Positions 17,092 to 26,227 of a stretch of 64,000 nucleotides of DNA are shown here, piece by piece; the stretch's first letter is position 1, and each line of letters starts with the position of its first letter. The notes beneath the pieces were generated by a model. That model ran no database searches. It saw only the letters and a program-made list of their open reading frames with translations, and was not told the DNA's origin. The DNA is from Nocardiopsis listeri NBRC 13360 (lineage in GTDB: Bacteria > Actinomycetota > Actinomycetes > Streptosporangiales > Streptosporangiaceae). The stretch is from contig NZ_BCSH01000032.1 of assembly GCF_001570765.1 (NCBI RefSeq), forward strand, positions 1 through 64,000, given 5' to 3'. The translations under genes were made by a program, and so were the position numbers.

Positions 17092-18117
17092 ATGCGTGAG
17101 CGCATTCGGGACCGTGGGGTGGTCGTCGTCAGTGGCGCCAGTGCCGGGGTGGGCCGTGCGGTCGTGCGGGAGTTCGCTGGTCGCGGGTACGCTCTCGCCC
17201 TGCTCGCCCGTGGCACGGAGGGGTTGTCCTGCGCCGAGCGAGAGGCCCGCGAGGCGGGGGTTCCGGTGGTCTCACGACGGGTGGACGTGGCGGACGCCGG
17301 CCAGGTGCGTGAGGCCGCGGAGTGGATCGAGGACACTTTGGGTCCCGTGGACGTGTGGGTGAACGCGGCGTTCGCGTCCATCATCGCCCCCTTCGGGGAG
17401 ATCGAACCGGACGAATACCACCGGGTCACCGATGTCTGTTACCACGGATACGTGCACGGGACGCGCACGGCGCTGACTCTGATGGCGCCCAGGAAGCGGG
17501 GAGTGATCGTGCAGGTCGGTTCCGCGCTGGCCTACCGGGGCATCCCCTTCCAGGCGGCCTACTGCGGGGCCAAGCACGCGGTGCGCGGCTTCACCGACTC
17601 GGTGCGCGCCGAACTGGTGGACGCGGGCTCGCGGATCAGGGTGACCGAGGTCCACCCGCCCGCGATCAACGCCCCGCAGTTCTCCTGGGTGCGCTCACGT
17701 ATGGGCAGCCGGACCAGGCCGGTGCCGCCGGTGTACCAACCGGAGGTCGCGGCCCGGGCCATCGTCTGGGCGGCGGAGCATCCCCGTCGCCGTCGGTACT
17801 GGGTGGGACCCTCGACCGTGGGCACCGTCCTGGGGCAACGGCTGGCACCTCGCCTTTTGGACCTTCAACTCGGGCGAATGGGGAGGAAGGCACAGGTCCG
17901 TGACGCTCCGGCCCCCGAACGCGACAACCTGTTCGCGCCGCTGGACGAAGTCCGTGACCTCGGCGCGCACGGGGAGTTCGACGACGAGTCGCGCAAGGTG
18001 AGTCTGCTGGACGAGCTGAATCGCAGGCGCCGCACGCTGATCCTGCTGGGCGCGGGTGCGGTGATCGGCGTCGTGGGCTACGCGAACCGCCGGATGGCGC
18101 GCCGACAAGGACGGTGA
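17092..18117 (+). CDS. SDR family oxidoreductase with C-terminal membrane anchor
   Basis: A 341-residue short-chain dehydrogenase/reductase. The NAD(P)-binding motif SGASAGVG lies near residue 16, the NNAG-equivalent is VNAAFA, and the catalytic Ser, Tyr and Lys appear in VGSALAY and YCGAKHAV (YxxxK). The Rossmann domain covers about residues 5-240. After it comes a basic linker and a hydrophobic C-terminal helix (LILLGAGAVIGVVGYANR), suggesting membrane attachment; this longer form is frequent in actinomycetes and has no assigned substrate. ATG at 17092 has GGGGGA close upstream; 17080 is the alternative start. A GGGTAG lies 50 bases before it but without a convincing -35 box. It converges on the glycan cluster. 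Confidence 0.85.
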   Translation: MRERIRDRGVVVVSGASAGVGRAVVREFAGRGYALALLARGTEGLSCAEREAREAGVPVVSRRVDVADAGQVREAAEWIEDTLGPVDVWVNAAFASIIAPFGEIEPDEYHRVTDVCYHGYVHGTRTALTLMAPRKRGVIVQVGSALAYRGIPFQAAYCGAKHAVRGFTDSVRAELVDAGSRIRVTEVHPPAINAPQFSWVRSRMGSRTRPVPPVYQPEVAARAIVWAAEHPRRRRYWVGPSTVGTVLGQRLAPRLLDLQLGRMGRKAQVRDAPAPERDNLFAPLDEVRDLGAHGEFDDESRKVSLLDELNRRRRTLILLGAGAVIGVVGYANRRMARRQGR

Positions 18118-18378
18118 CGCCCTGAGGGTTGTTTTGTGAACCACGAGGGTCCCCCGTTCGGTCGCCGTCAGGCCCTGTTCCTTCGGAAACCCGGGGAGGT
18201 GCCGCAGGTGGGATCCGAGGAACGAGGATCGCACCGTAGGCGCCACGGTGTTCCCTTCGACCCGTTCCCGACTTTTCGGGGCGCCCGAACATCCGACAGG
18301 ACCGCGCCGCAGGCGTCCGTTGAGGTTGGTGGGCGACGGGTGGGACGAAGCGCCGTCGGGGGCTCTAAAAAACACTGC

Positions 18379-19272
18379 CTAACCGACGTAGCGTCGGGCC
18401 GGTGAGTCACGGCGGGGTTCTGCCAGCAGTCGCAGTCCTCGCTCCACGTGCGCGGGTACGGTCCGGCGTTCGCGCAGGACCCAGGAAAGCCCGGCCAGGG
18501 CCTCGCACACGGCCAGGGCGGTGGTGGCGTCGGCCGGTGCCGAACCGAGCACGGAACGGGTGTGCGCGAGCGCCCCGCGAGGAGAGCGCCGCAGCCAGGC
18601 GGTCCACAGGGTGTTGCGGATCCCCTGGCGTCGGCGGGCACGCGGATCCCGGACCAGGGAGGCCGCGTGGTGGGCCACCATGGACTCATCCCAGCACATC
18701 CACCAACCGGCGGCCGCCAGGTCCAGCGCGAGGAGTTCCTCCTCCCCGCCCAGCCACAGACGGTGTGAGAAGCCGCCCACCTGCCAGAACGCGTCGATCC
18801 GGAGCACGCTCACCCCCGCGAGGATGCCCAGGATCGCCGGACCGGGCAGCCCCTCGGGTCGAGGCAGCGGGGAGTCACGCAGTTCCGGGGTGAGCGGGTC
18901 CTCCTCACCCGCCGGTTCGACCAACAGACGCGCGGTGACCGCGCCGAGGTCGGGGTGGTCGTCGAGCAACCGGGCGGCCCTGGCCAGGGAACCGGGCTCC
19001 CACCAGGTGTCGTCGTCGCAGAAGGCCACGTAGGGGGTGGGCAGGGCCTCGACCCCCACGTTGCGTCCCACCGCTCCGAGGTTGGCTTCGGACCTGATCA
19101 ACCCCACCTCGGGATGACGCGCGGCCACGGCCTCCGAGGTGCCGTCCGTGGAGGCGTTGTCCACGACCACGATGGGCGGGTCCTCGGGCAGCTCCTCCAG
19201 GTACCGCAAGGTCCTCAGCAGTTCCTCGCGGCGGTCCCGGGTGATGACCACGACGCCGATCGGGGAACTCAC
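18379..19272 (-). CDS. Family 2 glycosyltransferase
   Basis: A 297-residue inverting GT2 (GT-A fold) enzyme that transfers a sugar from a nucleotide sugar. It begins IGVVVITRDRREELLRTL with VVVDNASTDGTSE near residue 38; the metal-binding DxD region is AFCDDDTWWEPG near residue 87, and GGEEELLALDLAAAGW is the acceptor-side acidic motif. No membrane segments. The GTG start at 19272 overlaps the stop of the preceding gene (GTGA). It closely parallels the next upstream gene, so the two arose by tandem duplication. Last gene of the heptose-glycan operon; likely adds a side-chain or terminal sugar. Confidence 0.87.
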   Translation of the reverse strand: MSSPIGVVVITRDRREELLRTLRYLEELPEDPPIVVVDNASTDGTSEAVAARHPEVGLIRSEANLGAVGRNVGVEALPTPYVAFCDDDTWWEPGSLARAARLLDDHPDLGAVTARLLVEPAGEEDPLTPELRDSPLPRPEGLPGPAILGILAGVSVLRIDAFWQVGGFSHRLWLGGEEELLALDLAAAGWWMCWDESMVAHHAASLVRDPRARRRQGIRNTLWTAWLRRSPRGALAHTRSVLGSAPADATTALAVCEALAGLSWVLRERRTVPAHVERGLRLLAEPRRDSPARRYVG

Positions 19273-20147
19273 GCTCTCTCCAACAGGAGAAGGTCCCGCT
19301 CCACCGACGCGGGCACACGTCGTCGGTCGGCCAACGCACGGGGTGCCAGCAGCAGTGCCAGGCCCAAGGCGCTTCGCACCTCGGCGTCGCGCACCGCACG
19401 GGCCACGGCCCGGGCGGTGCGCGTCAGGACGGTCCTCGGGCTCCGGCGCGACCACACGGTGAGCAGGGCGTTGCGTTCCTCCAATACGCGTCGCCACCGC
19501 CCGGGCGGTCGTGAACTGGAGGGCCTGTGGTGGGCGTGCACGTCCGGCAGATGGCACAGTCCCCATCCCCGTGCCGCCAGGTTCTGGGCCAGGAGCGTCT
19601 CCTCACCCCCGAAGAAGAGCAATGATCCGAACCCTCCTGCCTGGTCGAAGGCCGAACGGCGCACGACCGCGGCGCAGGCCATGAATCCCATCGCGCGGGG
19701 CCCGGGAAGGTCGGCTGCGGGCTCCAACGGGCTCTCCACCAGACGTCGGTTCACCGGATCCTCACGTTCTTCCTCCCCGACGTAGACCGCGGCCGCGACC
19801 AGCCCCAGTCGGGGGTGGGCGTCGAAGGCGTCGGCCGCGCTTTCCAGGGCCCCCGGATACCACCAGGAATCGTCGTCGCTGAAGGCGACGTAGGGGGTGT
19901 CGGTACGCGCCACCCCCGTGTCGCGCGCCGCACACCCGGTGTTGCGCCGGTTCCGGACCAGGATGACCTCCGGGAAGTCGTTCCGGACCGTCTCTGCGGT
20001 GGTGTCCGTGGAAGCGTTGTCCACCACGACCACGGGTGGCCGTGGTCGCAGCGTTCGGAGCTCGGTCAGCGTGCGGCTCAGTTCGTCGACCCGGTCACGC
20101 GTGATCACCACGACCGAGACCCTGGGCTGCTCGGTGTGCGACACCAT
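19269..20147 (-). CDS. Family 2 glycosyltransferase (paralogue of the next gene)
   Basis: A 292-residue GT2 enzyme. It shares motif by motif the layout of its neighbour: VVVITRDRVDELSRTL, VVVDNASTDTTAE, AFSDDDSWWYPG and GGEETLLAQNLAARGW, consistent with tandem duplication followed by divergence in acceptor or donor specificity. AAGGAG precedes the ATG at 20147, although this start lies 53 bases inside the end of the upstream epimerase gene. The two are therefore coupled by a long overlap. Membership of the heptose cluster suggests it works on the same carbohydrate. Confidence 0.87.
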   Translation of the reverse strand: MVSHTEQPRVSVVVITRDRVDELSRTLTELRTLRPRPPVVVVDNASTDTTAETVRNDFPEVILVRNRRNTGCAARDTGVARTDTPYVAFSDDDSWWYPGALESAADAFDAHPRLGLVAAAVYVGEEEREDPVNRRLVESPLEPAADLPGPRAMGFMACAAVVRRSAFDQAGGFGSLLFFGGEETLLAQNLAARGWGLCHLPDVHAHHRPSSSRPPGRWRRVLEERNALLTVWSRRSPRTVLTRTARAVARAVRDAEVRSALGLALLLAPRALADRRRVPASVERDLLLLERA

Positions 20148-21153
20148 CCTGTGTCTCCTTCCGTGACGGGTTCGGGCGATCGTCCCCGGGACCGGTGGTC
20201 AGAGCGGTCTGACGCTCCATGAAGAAGGCGAGCGTGCGTCGCATCCCCTCCTCCAACCGGACGTGCGGACTCCAGCCGAGCTCGGCCCTGGCCTTGGTGA
20301 TGTCCGGCTTGCGGTAGTGCGGATCGTCCTCGGGCCGTTCGATGAACTCGATCTCGGAGCGGGATCCGGAGAAGTCACGGACGAAGTGCGCCAACGTGAG
20401 CACGCAGACCTCCTCCTGACTGCCGATGTTGATCGGTCCGGGAGCTTCGTTGTCGCCGAGCATGAGCAGGCCCTCCACCGTGTCGGCGACGTAGCAGACC
20501 GAACGGGTCTGCTGTCCGTTGCCGGTGACGGTGAGCGGCCGACCGGAGAGCGCCTGCGTGATGAAGTTCGGGATCATGCGCCCGTCGTCCGGGCGCATCC
20601 GGGGCCCGTAGGTGTTGAAGACCCGCGCGATACCGACGTCGACCAAGCGTTCCCGGTGATGCGCCATGACCAGGGCCTCGGCGTAGCGTTTGGCCTCGTC
20701 GTAGACGCTGCGCGGTCCGACCGGGTTGACGTTGCCCCAGTAGGTCTCGCGCTGTGGGTGCTCCCTCGGGTCGCCGTAGACCTCACTGGTGGAGACCAGG
20801 ACCAGGCGCGCCCCATGCTCCTTGGCGCAACGGAGCGCGTTCCTCGTCCCCAGGCTCCCCGCCTCCAGCGTCTCCACTGGCAGGCGCTGGTAGTCCGGGG
20901 GCGAGGCCGCGGACGCGAGGTGGAACACCGCGGTCAGCGGCTCGTCGATCTCCCATGTGTCCGTCACGTCGGCCAGGAACAGGCTGAACCTCGGATGGTC
21001 CAACAGGTGTCGCACGTTCTCGGTCCGTCCGGTGGCCAGGTTGTCCAGGCACACCACGCGCTGACCTCGTTCCACCAGCCGATCGCACAGGTGGGATCCG
21101 AGAAAGCCGGCACCGCCCGTCACCAGGACGGTGCCCTGTCCGGAGTTCCGCAT
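20095..21153 (-). CDS. NAD-dependent epimerase/dehydratase, UDP-xylose-synthase-like
   Basis: A 352-residue extended SDR. VTGGAGFLGSHLCDRL near residue 10 binds NAD. STSEVYGDP and SVYDEAKRYAE supply the Ser and the Tyr-x-x-x-Lys catalytic pair. The segment HLASAASPPDYQRLPVETL and ARVFNTYGPRMRPDDGRM match UDP-glucuronate decarboxylases and dTDP-glucose dehydratase relatives, best fitting UDP-xylose synthase. Product is therefore probably UDP-xylose or a modified nucleotide sugar used by one of the cluster glycosyltransferases. It does not look like HldD, the ADP-heptose 6-epimerase. GAGGAGG precedes the ATG at 21153. Exact reaction uncertain. Confidence 0.82.
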   Translation of the reverse strand: MRNSGQGTVLVTGGAGFLGSHLCDRLVERGQRVVCLDNLATGRTENVRHLLDHPRFSLFLADVTDTWEIDEPLTAVFHLASAASPPDYQRLPVETLEAGSLGTRNALRCAKEHGARLVLVSTSEVYGDPREHPQRETYWGNVNPVGPRSVYDEAKRYAEALVMAHHRERLVDVGIARVFNTYGPRMRPDDGRMIPNFITQALSGRPLTVTGNGQQTRSVCYVADTVEGLLMLGDNEAPGPINIGSQEEVCVLTLAHFVRDFSGSRSEIEFIERPEDDPHYRKPDITKARAELGWSPHVRLEEGMRRTLAFFMERQTALTTGPGDDRPNPSRKETQDGVAHRAAQGLGRGDHA

Positions 21154-21208
21154 GGCTTGTTCCTCCTCTGGGATGGGTTCGCGCCGAAGCGCCGGTTCCA
21201 TCGGTCCC

Positions 21209-21895
21209 TCAGGGCCACGAGGTCTCGTTCGAGGGACACACGACCATCTCGCGGACCTCGCAGCCCTGTGGCTGGCGAAGAGCGAAGAGCACGGTCGCGG
21301 CGACGTCGGCGGGATCGTTGAGCTTGGCGTCGGGGCCCGGCTTGTACTGTTCGGGCCTGTCGTCGAAGAAGGCGGTGCGCATACCACCGGGGACCAGCAG
21401 GGTGACGCCGACCGTTCCGGCGAGTTCGGCCGCCAGCGCCCGGGTGAACCCGACGACGCCGAACTTGGAGGCACAGTAGGCGGTGGCGTCGCTGAGCGCC
21501 CTCAGACCCAGGGTGGAGGCGCAGTTGACGATCGTGCCCCCGCTGTCCTTCAGGTGGGGCAGGGCCGACCTGGTGACCGCGACGGTCCCCAGGAGGTTCA
21601 CGGCGATCACGCGTTCCCATTCGTCCGCGCCGACCTCGGCCAGGGGCCCGCAGGCGTCCGTCCCGGCGGCGTTGACGATCGCGTCGATCCGTCCGTGGGA
21701 CTCCACCACGTGGGAGACCGCCTTCTCCACGGCTCCGCGGTCGGCCAGGTCCACCTCCTCGAACGCCACGTCGATGCCGGGGTGCCGACGGTCCAGCACC
21801 ACCGGGGTGCCGCCCTCCTCGGCGATCGCCCGGGCGGTGGCCGCTCCCAGTCCCGAGGCTCCTCCGGTGACCAGCGTCGTACCGATCTCACGCAT
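21209..21895 (-). CDS. SDR family oxidoreductase
   Basis: A 228-residue classical short-chain dehydrogenase. VTGGASGLGAATA near residue 9 is the cofactor site; NAAGTD, the Ser in CASTLGL and YCASKFGV (YxxxK) complete the catalytic set. The small size and the lack of an N-terminal extension match cytosolic carbohydrate or polyol dehydrogenases. AAGGAG lies before the ATG. It sits 42 bases after hldE and 55 before the epimerase, inside the heptose operon, so it could oxidise or reduce a sugar intermediate. Substrate not recognisable. Confidence 0.82.
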   Translation of the reverse strand: MREIGTTLVTGGASGLGAATARAIAEEGGTPVVLDRRHPGIDVAFEEVDLADRGAVEKAVSHVVESHGRIDAIVNAAGTDACGPLAEVGADEWERVIAVNLLGTVAVTRSALPHLKDSGGTIVNCASTLGLRALSDATAYCASKFGVVGFTRALAAELAGTVGVTLLVPGGMRTAFFDDRPEQYKPGPDAKLNDPADVAATVLFALRQPQGCEVREMVVCPSNETSWP

Positions 21896-21937
21896 CTGCG
21901 TTCTCCTTCTCCCTGGTCGGCGTTCGGTCTTCGGTCT

Positions 21938-23323
21938 TCAGAGCGCGGGTGCTCCCGCGCGTTCGCGTATGCGTTCGATGACCCCGCTGGTGGACCGTCC
22001 GGCCAGGAGCGGCATGGTGAGCACCTCGCCGCCCGCCTCCCGGACCACGGAGGTCTCGGGCAACAGTTCGGGGTCGTAGTCCCCGCCCTTGACCCACACG
22101 TCGGGTCTGATCCGTTCGAGGATCCGGACCGGTGTGGGGTCGGCGAAGAGGACCACCGTGTCCACGCACTCCAGCGCTGCCAGGATCTGGGCCCGGTCGT
22201 GTTCGGGGACCACGGGTCGGCCCCGACCCTTCAACGTCCGGACCGAGGCGTCGTCGTTGAGCAGCACGACCAGGTGGTCGCCGAGTTCACGTGCGCGCCG
22301 CAGCAGTTCCACGTGGCCGGCGTGCAACACGTCGAAGCAGCCGCCGGTGGCCACGACGCGTCCTCCACCACGCCGTGCGCTCTCGGTGATCGGTGAGGGG
22401 GTGAGGAGACTGATGGCCGGTCCCCGCCGCTTGGGCGAGGTCGCGTACGCTCCGGCCGCTCCTCGGTCGACGAACTCGGTGGCCGCGGAGGTGCCCGCCT
22501 CCACCGCGCCCTGGATGTCGGTGCCCACGGCCCTGGCCGCGACGCACGCGGCGGCGAAGGCGTCACCGGCCCCGCACGTGTCCGTGGGCACGCCCATCGG
22601 CCACGATCGGGAACGGCCACGGCGACCTCGGGCATCGGACCAGATCGCGCCCTCCTCCCCCAGCGTGACGGCGACCGCGCGGGCCCTCCACCGGTCGACG
22701 AGCCGGCTCGCCCTCTCCCAGGGTGTGTCCCGTTCCCCGTCTCCTGCGAGGAGCGACTCCGTCTCGTTCGGCGTGACCAGGTCCACGCCTTCGACGGGCG
22801 CGGCGCCCTTCGGGTGCGGGTCCCACACCACCGGTACACGTCCGACCGCTTCGGACACGGCCGCGCGAACGACGCCCTGATGGGTCGTTCCCAGGCCGTA
22901 GTCCGAGACCAGCACGGCCGAGGCCCGGTCGATGAGGGCGCGCACGTCCATGTCGTCGGGCCATTCGAAGTCGGGGTCGCACCCCTCGTCCACGCGCGCG
23001 ACGGTGACGCCCTCGGCCAGGATCCGTGTCTTGGTGGGGGTGTGTTCCCGCGCGGACGGTGAGACGAGTCGGACCCCCGTCCCCAGGCCGCGTGCGATCT
23101 CCGCCGCCGCGTCGTCCTCACCCAGGGCGGTCAGGAGCACCACGTGTACCCCTTCGTGCTCGCTGAGCAGACCGGCGGTCAGTGCCGCTCCCCCGGGTCG
23201 GGACCAGCGCGTGGTGCGTTCCAGCACCGGCGCGGAGGTTCCCGGGCACGAGCGCCGGGACTCGCCTCGCAGATCCACGTCCAGCAAGGCGTCCCCGATC
23301 ACCACGATCGTCGGGCCGCTCAT
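21938..23323 (-). CDS. hldE: Bifunctional heptose 7-phosphate kinase / heptose 1-phosphate nucleotidyltransferase
   Basis: A 461-residue HldE (RfaE)-type protein that phosphorylates heptose 7-phosphate at C1 and later joins heptose 1-phosphate to a nucleotide. The N-terminal PfkB-like kinase (about 1-315) has IGDALLDVDL, RPGGAAL and the GAGDAF active-site motif. The C-terminal cytidylyltransferase-like domain (about 325-455) has TGGCFDVLHAGHVELL (the HxGH motif), VLLNDDASVR, KGRGRPVVPEHDRA and WVKGGDYD. Both halves look intact. The ATG overlaps the stop of gmhA (ATGA). HldE is familiar from Gram-negative LPS; here it implies activated heptose for an actinomycete glycan. Whether ADP- or GDP-heptose is made cannot be told. 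Confidence 0.9.
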   Translation of the reverse strand: MSGPTIVVIGDALLDVDLRGESRRSCPGTSAPVLERTTRWSRPGGAALTAGLLSEHEGVHVVLLTALGEDDAAAEIARGLGTGVRLVSPSAREHTPTKTRILAEGVTVARVDEGCDPDFEWPDDMDVRALIDRASAVLVSDYGLGTTHQGVVRAAVSEAVGRVPVVWDPHPKGAAPVEGVDLVTPNETESLLAGDGERDTPWERASRLVDRWRARAVAVTLGEEGAIWSDARGRRGRSRSWPMGVPTDTCGAGDAFAAACVAARAVGTDIQGAVEAGTSAATEFVDRGAAGAYATSPKRRGPAISLLTPSPITESARRGGGRVVATGGCFDVLHAGHVELLRRARELGDHLVVLLNDDASVRTLKGRGRPVVPEHDRAQILAALECVDTVVLFADPTPVRILERIRPDVWVKGGDYDPELLPETSVVREAGGEVLTMPLLAGRSTSGVIERIRERAGAPAL

Positions 23324-23910
23324 GATGCCGTCCTCGGTGTGGGTGCGGTGACGGCCCGGTCGTTTCGTACCAGTCCCCGCTCCACGGCCGCGCAGAAGAC
23401 GTGGACGAGCACCAGGTGCACCTCCTGGACGGTCGACACCGACCCCGCCGGAACCGCGACGGTCTCGTCGCTCAACGCCTCCAGGGCGCAGGAGACGGAA
23501 CCGGTCAAAGACCAGCTCACGACACCGAGTTCATGGGCCGCCTTGACCGTCTCCACGACGTTCTCGCTGTTGCCACTGGTGGACAGGCACACCAGGATGT
23601 CCCCCGGTGCGGCGTGGGCACGGAGCTGACGTGCGTAGACGTGCTGATAGCCGTAGTCGTTGGCGATGGCGGTCACGCTGGAGGTCTCCGCGTGCAGGGC
23701 CAGGGCCGACAGGGGCCCGCGCTCGCGCTCGAAGCGACCGGTCAGTTCGGCCGTCAGGTGTTGCGCCTCCGCGGCGCTCCCACCGTTGCCGCAGGCGAAC
23801 AGGCGTCGCCCCGCGGCCAAGGCGGGAGCGGCCCTGCTCCCCCAGTCCTCGACCCGTTCCACGTCGGTGCCCGCCAACGCTTCGGACAGTTCACGCAGGT
23901 GGGTGTGCAT
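23320..23910 (-). CDS. gmhA: Phosphoheptose isomerase (SIS domain)
   Basis: A 196-residue GmhA-like SIS-domain protein. It converts sedoheptulose 7-phosphate to D-glycero-D-manno-heptose 7-phosphate, the first committed step of nucleotide-heptose synthesis. The phosphate-binding loops FACGNGGSAAEAQHLTAEL (near residue 37) and CLSTSGNSENVVE (near 110) are typical, as is FERERGPLSALAL. The late helix with VQEVHLVLVHVFCAAVE carries the conserved Glu/His-type active-site residues. Start and stop overlap the neighbours by one and four bases, so it is translated with GT4 and hldE as one unit. Confidence 0.9.
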   Translation of the reverse strand: MHTHLRELSEALAGTDVERVEDWGSRAAPALAAGRRLFACGNGGSAAEAQHLTAELTGRFERERGPLSALALHAETSSVTAIANDYGYQHVYARQLRAHAAPGDILVCLSTSGNSENVVETVKAAHELGVVSWSLTGSVSCALEALSDETVAVPAGSVSTVQEVHLVLVHVFCAAVERGLVRNDRAVTAPTPRTAS

Positions 23911-25172
23911 CAGTTGTCACCTCCCGCGAACGCCGTTCCCAACGTTCGCTCCACGGCACGTTCGGAGGAGATCCTCGGTCGGGGCGGTTCTGGCCGCGCC
24001 AGGGCCAGGTAGCACTCCTCGGTGGCCCGCGCCACCTCGGCCCACGAGTACAGTTCGTCGACCCGCCGCCGAGAGGACTCGGCGAAGGCCGCCCGTTCAG
24101 CGGGGTCGGCGAGCAGGTGGCGCAGGGACTCGGCCAGACTCCCCGGTGCGCGTGGCGGAACGAGTAGTCCCGTCTCCCCCGGCACGACGGTGTCCTTGTG
24201 GCCGCCCACCCGTGAGGCGATCACGGGGACGCCGCAGGCCATGGACTCCAGGGTCGAGAGCCCGAAGGGCTCGTACCAGGGAGTGTTCACCGCCACGTCC
24301 GCCGACCTGATCAGGGTCGGCACCTCGGCGCGGTCGACGCTGCCCAGGAAGCGCACGCGCTCGGCCAGGTCCAGACGAGCGGCCAGGGTGCGCAGACGAC
24401 ACACCTCCGGGTCGTCCTCCATGTCCTCCGGTCGGGGTCCTCCCGCCACGATCAGTTCGGCGCCGGGTACCTTCTCCATAGCGCGGATCACCGTGTCCAC
24501 GCCCTTGCGCGGGACCATGCGTCCCAGGCTCAGCACCCGCGGGCCCATGGCCCGGGTCGCGACGGGGCCGAAGGGCGAGAAGCGTTCGGTGTCCACGCCG
24601 CACGGGACGACGGCCACCCTCTCCGGGTGCACGCCCCAGGTCAGCAGTTCGGACCTCTCCTCCCGTGAGGTCGCCACCACCATGGTGCTCTTGCGCGCCA
24701 CGGTGCGTTCGACCTCGCACCGCTCGGGTGGGCTGGTGTCGGCCGCGCCCTGGAAACGACGCTTGACCGATCCCAGGGCGTGGAAGGTCTGGAGTACCGG
24801 TATGTCGAGGGCTTCGGCGGCCGGTATCGCCGCCATGCCGCTCATCCAGAAGTGGGCGTGGACGACGTCCGGTCTCCACCACGACCAGGCCCGACGCAAC
24901 CCGCGCCCGAACGCGGGCATGTGGGGCGGCAGGTGGTCCTTGGCCACCGGGGCGGCGGGGCCGGCCCTCAGGTGGTCGACGCGCACACCCTCGGTGAAGG
25001 GCACCCGGTCGGGCGTCGTGGTGTCGGCCCGGCGCGTGTAGACCACCACCTCGTGGCCTCGTCGGGCCAAAGCGGTGGCCAGTTCCGCCACGTGGACGTT
25101 CTGGCCGCCCGCGTCCTCACCGGTGATGCACGCCAGCGGACTGGCGTGTTCGGAGACCATGGCGATCCTCAT
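23910..25172 (-). CDS. Family 4 glycosyltransferase
   Basis: A 420-residue retaining GT4 (GT-B fold). The N-terminal half starts MRIAMVSEHASPLA with GGQNVHVAELATALARRGHEV near residue 24. The donor-binding half has VLSLGRMVPRKGVDTVI, AADVAVNTPWYEPFGLSTLESMA-like sequence with the E-x7-E motif, and GVPVIASRVGGHKDTV. The overall pattern resembles sucrose-phosphate-synthase or MshA type GT4 enzymes. Cytosolic, probably membrane-peripheral. The ATG at 25172 overlaps the upstream stop (ATGA). Works with the two GT9 enzymes on the heptose-containing glycan; donor unknown. Confidence 0.88.
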   Translation of the reverse strand: MRIAMVSEHASPLACITGEDAGGQNVHVAELATALARRGHEVVVYTRRADTTTPDRVPFTEGVRVDHLRAGPAAPVAKDHLPPHMPAFGRGLRRAWSWWRPDVVHAHFWMSGMAAIPAAEALDIPVLQTFHALGSVKRRFQGAADTSPPERCEVERTVARKSTMVVATSREERSELLTWGVHPERVAVVPCGVDTERFSPFGPVATRAMGPRVLSLGRMVPRKGVDTVIRAMEKVPGAELIVAGGPRPEDMEDDPEVCRLRTLAARLDLAERVRFLGSVDRAEVPTLIRSADVAVNTPWYEPFGLSTLESMACGVPVIASRVGGHKDTVVPGETGLLVPPRAPGSLAESLRHLLADPAERAAFAESSRRRVDELYSWAEVARATEECYLALARPEPPRPRISSERAVERTLGTAFAGGDN

Positions 25173-26227
25173 CGTGACACCTCCTCCAACAGCCGCTCCC
25201 AGTCGTCGAGGAACCGGGAGAGTCCGTACCGTCGCAGTGCGGCCTCGCGAGCCGCCGTACCGGTACGGATGGCGTGTTCGTGGTCCTCCAGGTAACCGCG
25301 GAGGGCCTCTCGCAGGACGTACGGGTCCGTTGACACCACTCCGGCTTCCGATGGCACCGCCTCGTAGGCTTCGGTGGTTCCCAGCGCGGCGACCGGCGAC
25401 CCGAGCATCATGGCCTCGATGAGGGAGAGCCCCAGCGAGGTCCAGCGCAGCGGATGCAGGTAGGCCCTGCGGTGGGCCAGTTCGGCGTGCATGGCCGCCT
25501 GTGGCGGATCCTCGTACACGCGCAACGCCGCGTCCTCCAGGCCGAGTCGCCGCGGTACCTCCCCCACCGACATCCCGAAGAGGTCCAAGGGGACCTCCTC
25601 CGCCATGGCCGGAAGCAGGTCCGTGCCGGTGAAGCGCCACCGGCGCAGGGGTTCGTTGAGCACCACCCCCACACGTTCGGTCCGCCCCGTGTAGAGGTGG
25701 CCGGGGTCCGGAACGCCGTGTTCGACCACGCGGGTGGGCGCGCGACCACAGTCCCAGAACAGCGCGTTGAAGTGCGTGACGTGCACGACCGGTATGTCCG
25801 AGCGGTCGGCGAGGGGGTGTCGGGTGTTCGGCACGCCTCCCCGAGGTGTGTCGTGTTCGACGTAGACCGCCGGAACGTCTCGTCCCGGCACCCTGCCGAG
25901 CAGGCGTTCGGCCAGCTCCGGCTCATGTGGTCGTTGCAGGACCACCAGGTCGATCTCGGTGTCGTGGAGTTCGTCCACGGGGACCTCCACCGCGTTGACC
26001 GGCCAGTCCCAGGTCCGGGCCCTGCCCCGCCCGTCCGGCCCCCGCTCGGGATCCAGGGGAAGGACGCAGGTGTGTCCGGAATGGACGAAGGCGGTCGTCC
26101 ACGACCCGTGGACGTGCCACATCAGGATCCGGCGGTGTCGTGTGGGTGTCCGTACCGCCGGTGTCTCCACCGGTACCGGTGTGTCCTGCCGTGGCGGCCG
26201 GACGGCCGCTTCCGCGCGCACGCTCAT
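25169..26227 (-). CDS. Glycosyltransferase (GT-B, GT4-like)
   Basis: A 352-residue protein with a weak GT-B pattern. After a variable N-terminus comes RRILMWHVHGSWTTAFV; the middle has YVEHDTPRGGVPNTRHPL and VVHVTHFNALFWDCG, and the C-terminal half has LHPLRWTSLGLSLIEAMMLGSPVAALG, which corresponds to the E-x7-E/donor-site region of GT4-type enzymes. The first 30 residues are Pro/Arg-rich and probably disordered. ATG at 26227 overlaps the GT9 stop. Role in the heptose glycan is from context; family confident, substrate not. Confidence 0.8.
   Translation of the reverse strand: MSVRAEAAVRPPRQDTPVPVETPAVRTPTRHRRILMWHVHGSWTTAFVHSGHTCVLPLDPERGPDGRGRARTWDWPVNAVEVPVDELHDTEIDLVVLQRPHEPELAERLLGRVPGRDVPAVYVEHDTPRGGVPNTRHPLADRSDIPVVHVTHFNALFWDCGRAPTRVVEHGVPDPGHLYTGRTERVGVVLNEPLRRWRFTGTDLLPAMAEEVPLDLFGMSVGEVPRRLGLEDAALRVYEDPPQAAMHAELAHRRAYLHPLRWTSLGLSLIEAMMLGSPVAALGTTEAYEAVPSEAGVVSTDPYVLREALRGYLEDHEHAIRTGTAAREAALRRYGLSRFLDDWERLLEEVSR

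Noticed and set aside
18118-18378. Terminator between the SDR gene and the heptose operon
   Set aside because: Only a weak CACCGT/ACGGTG stem near 18231-18250 was found, too short to call.
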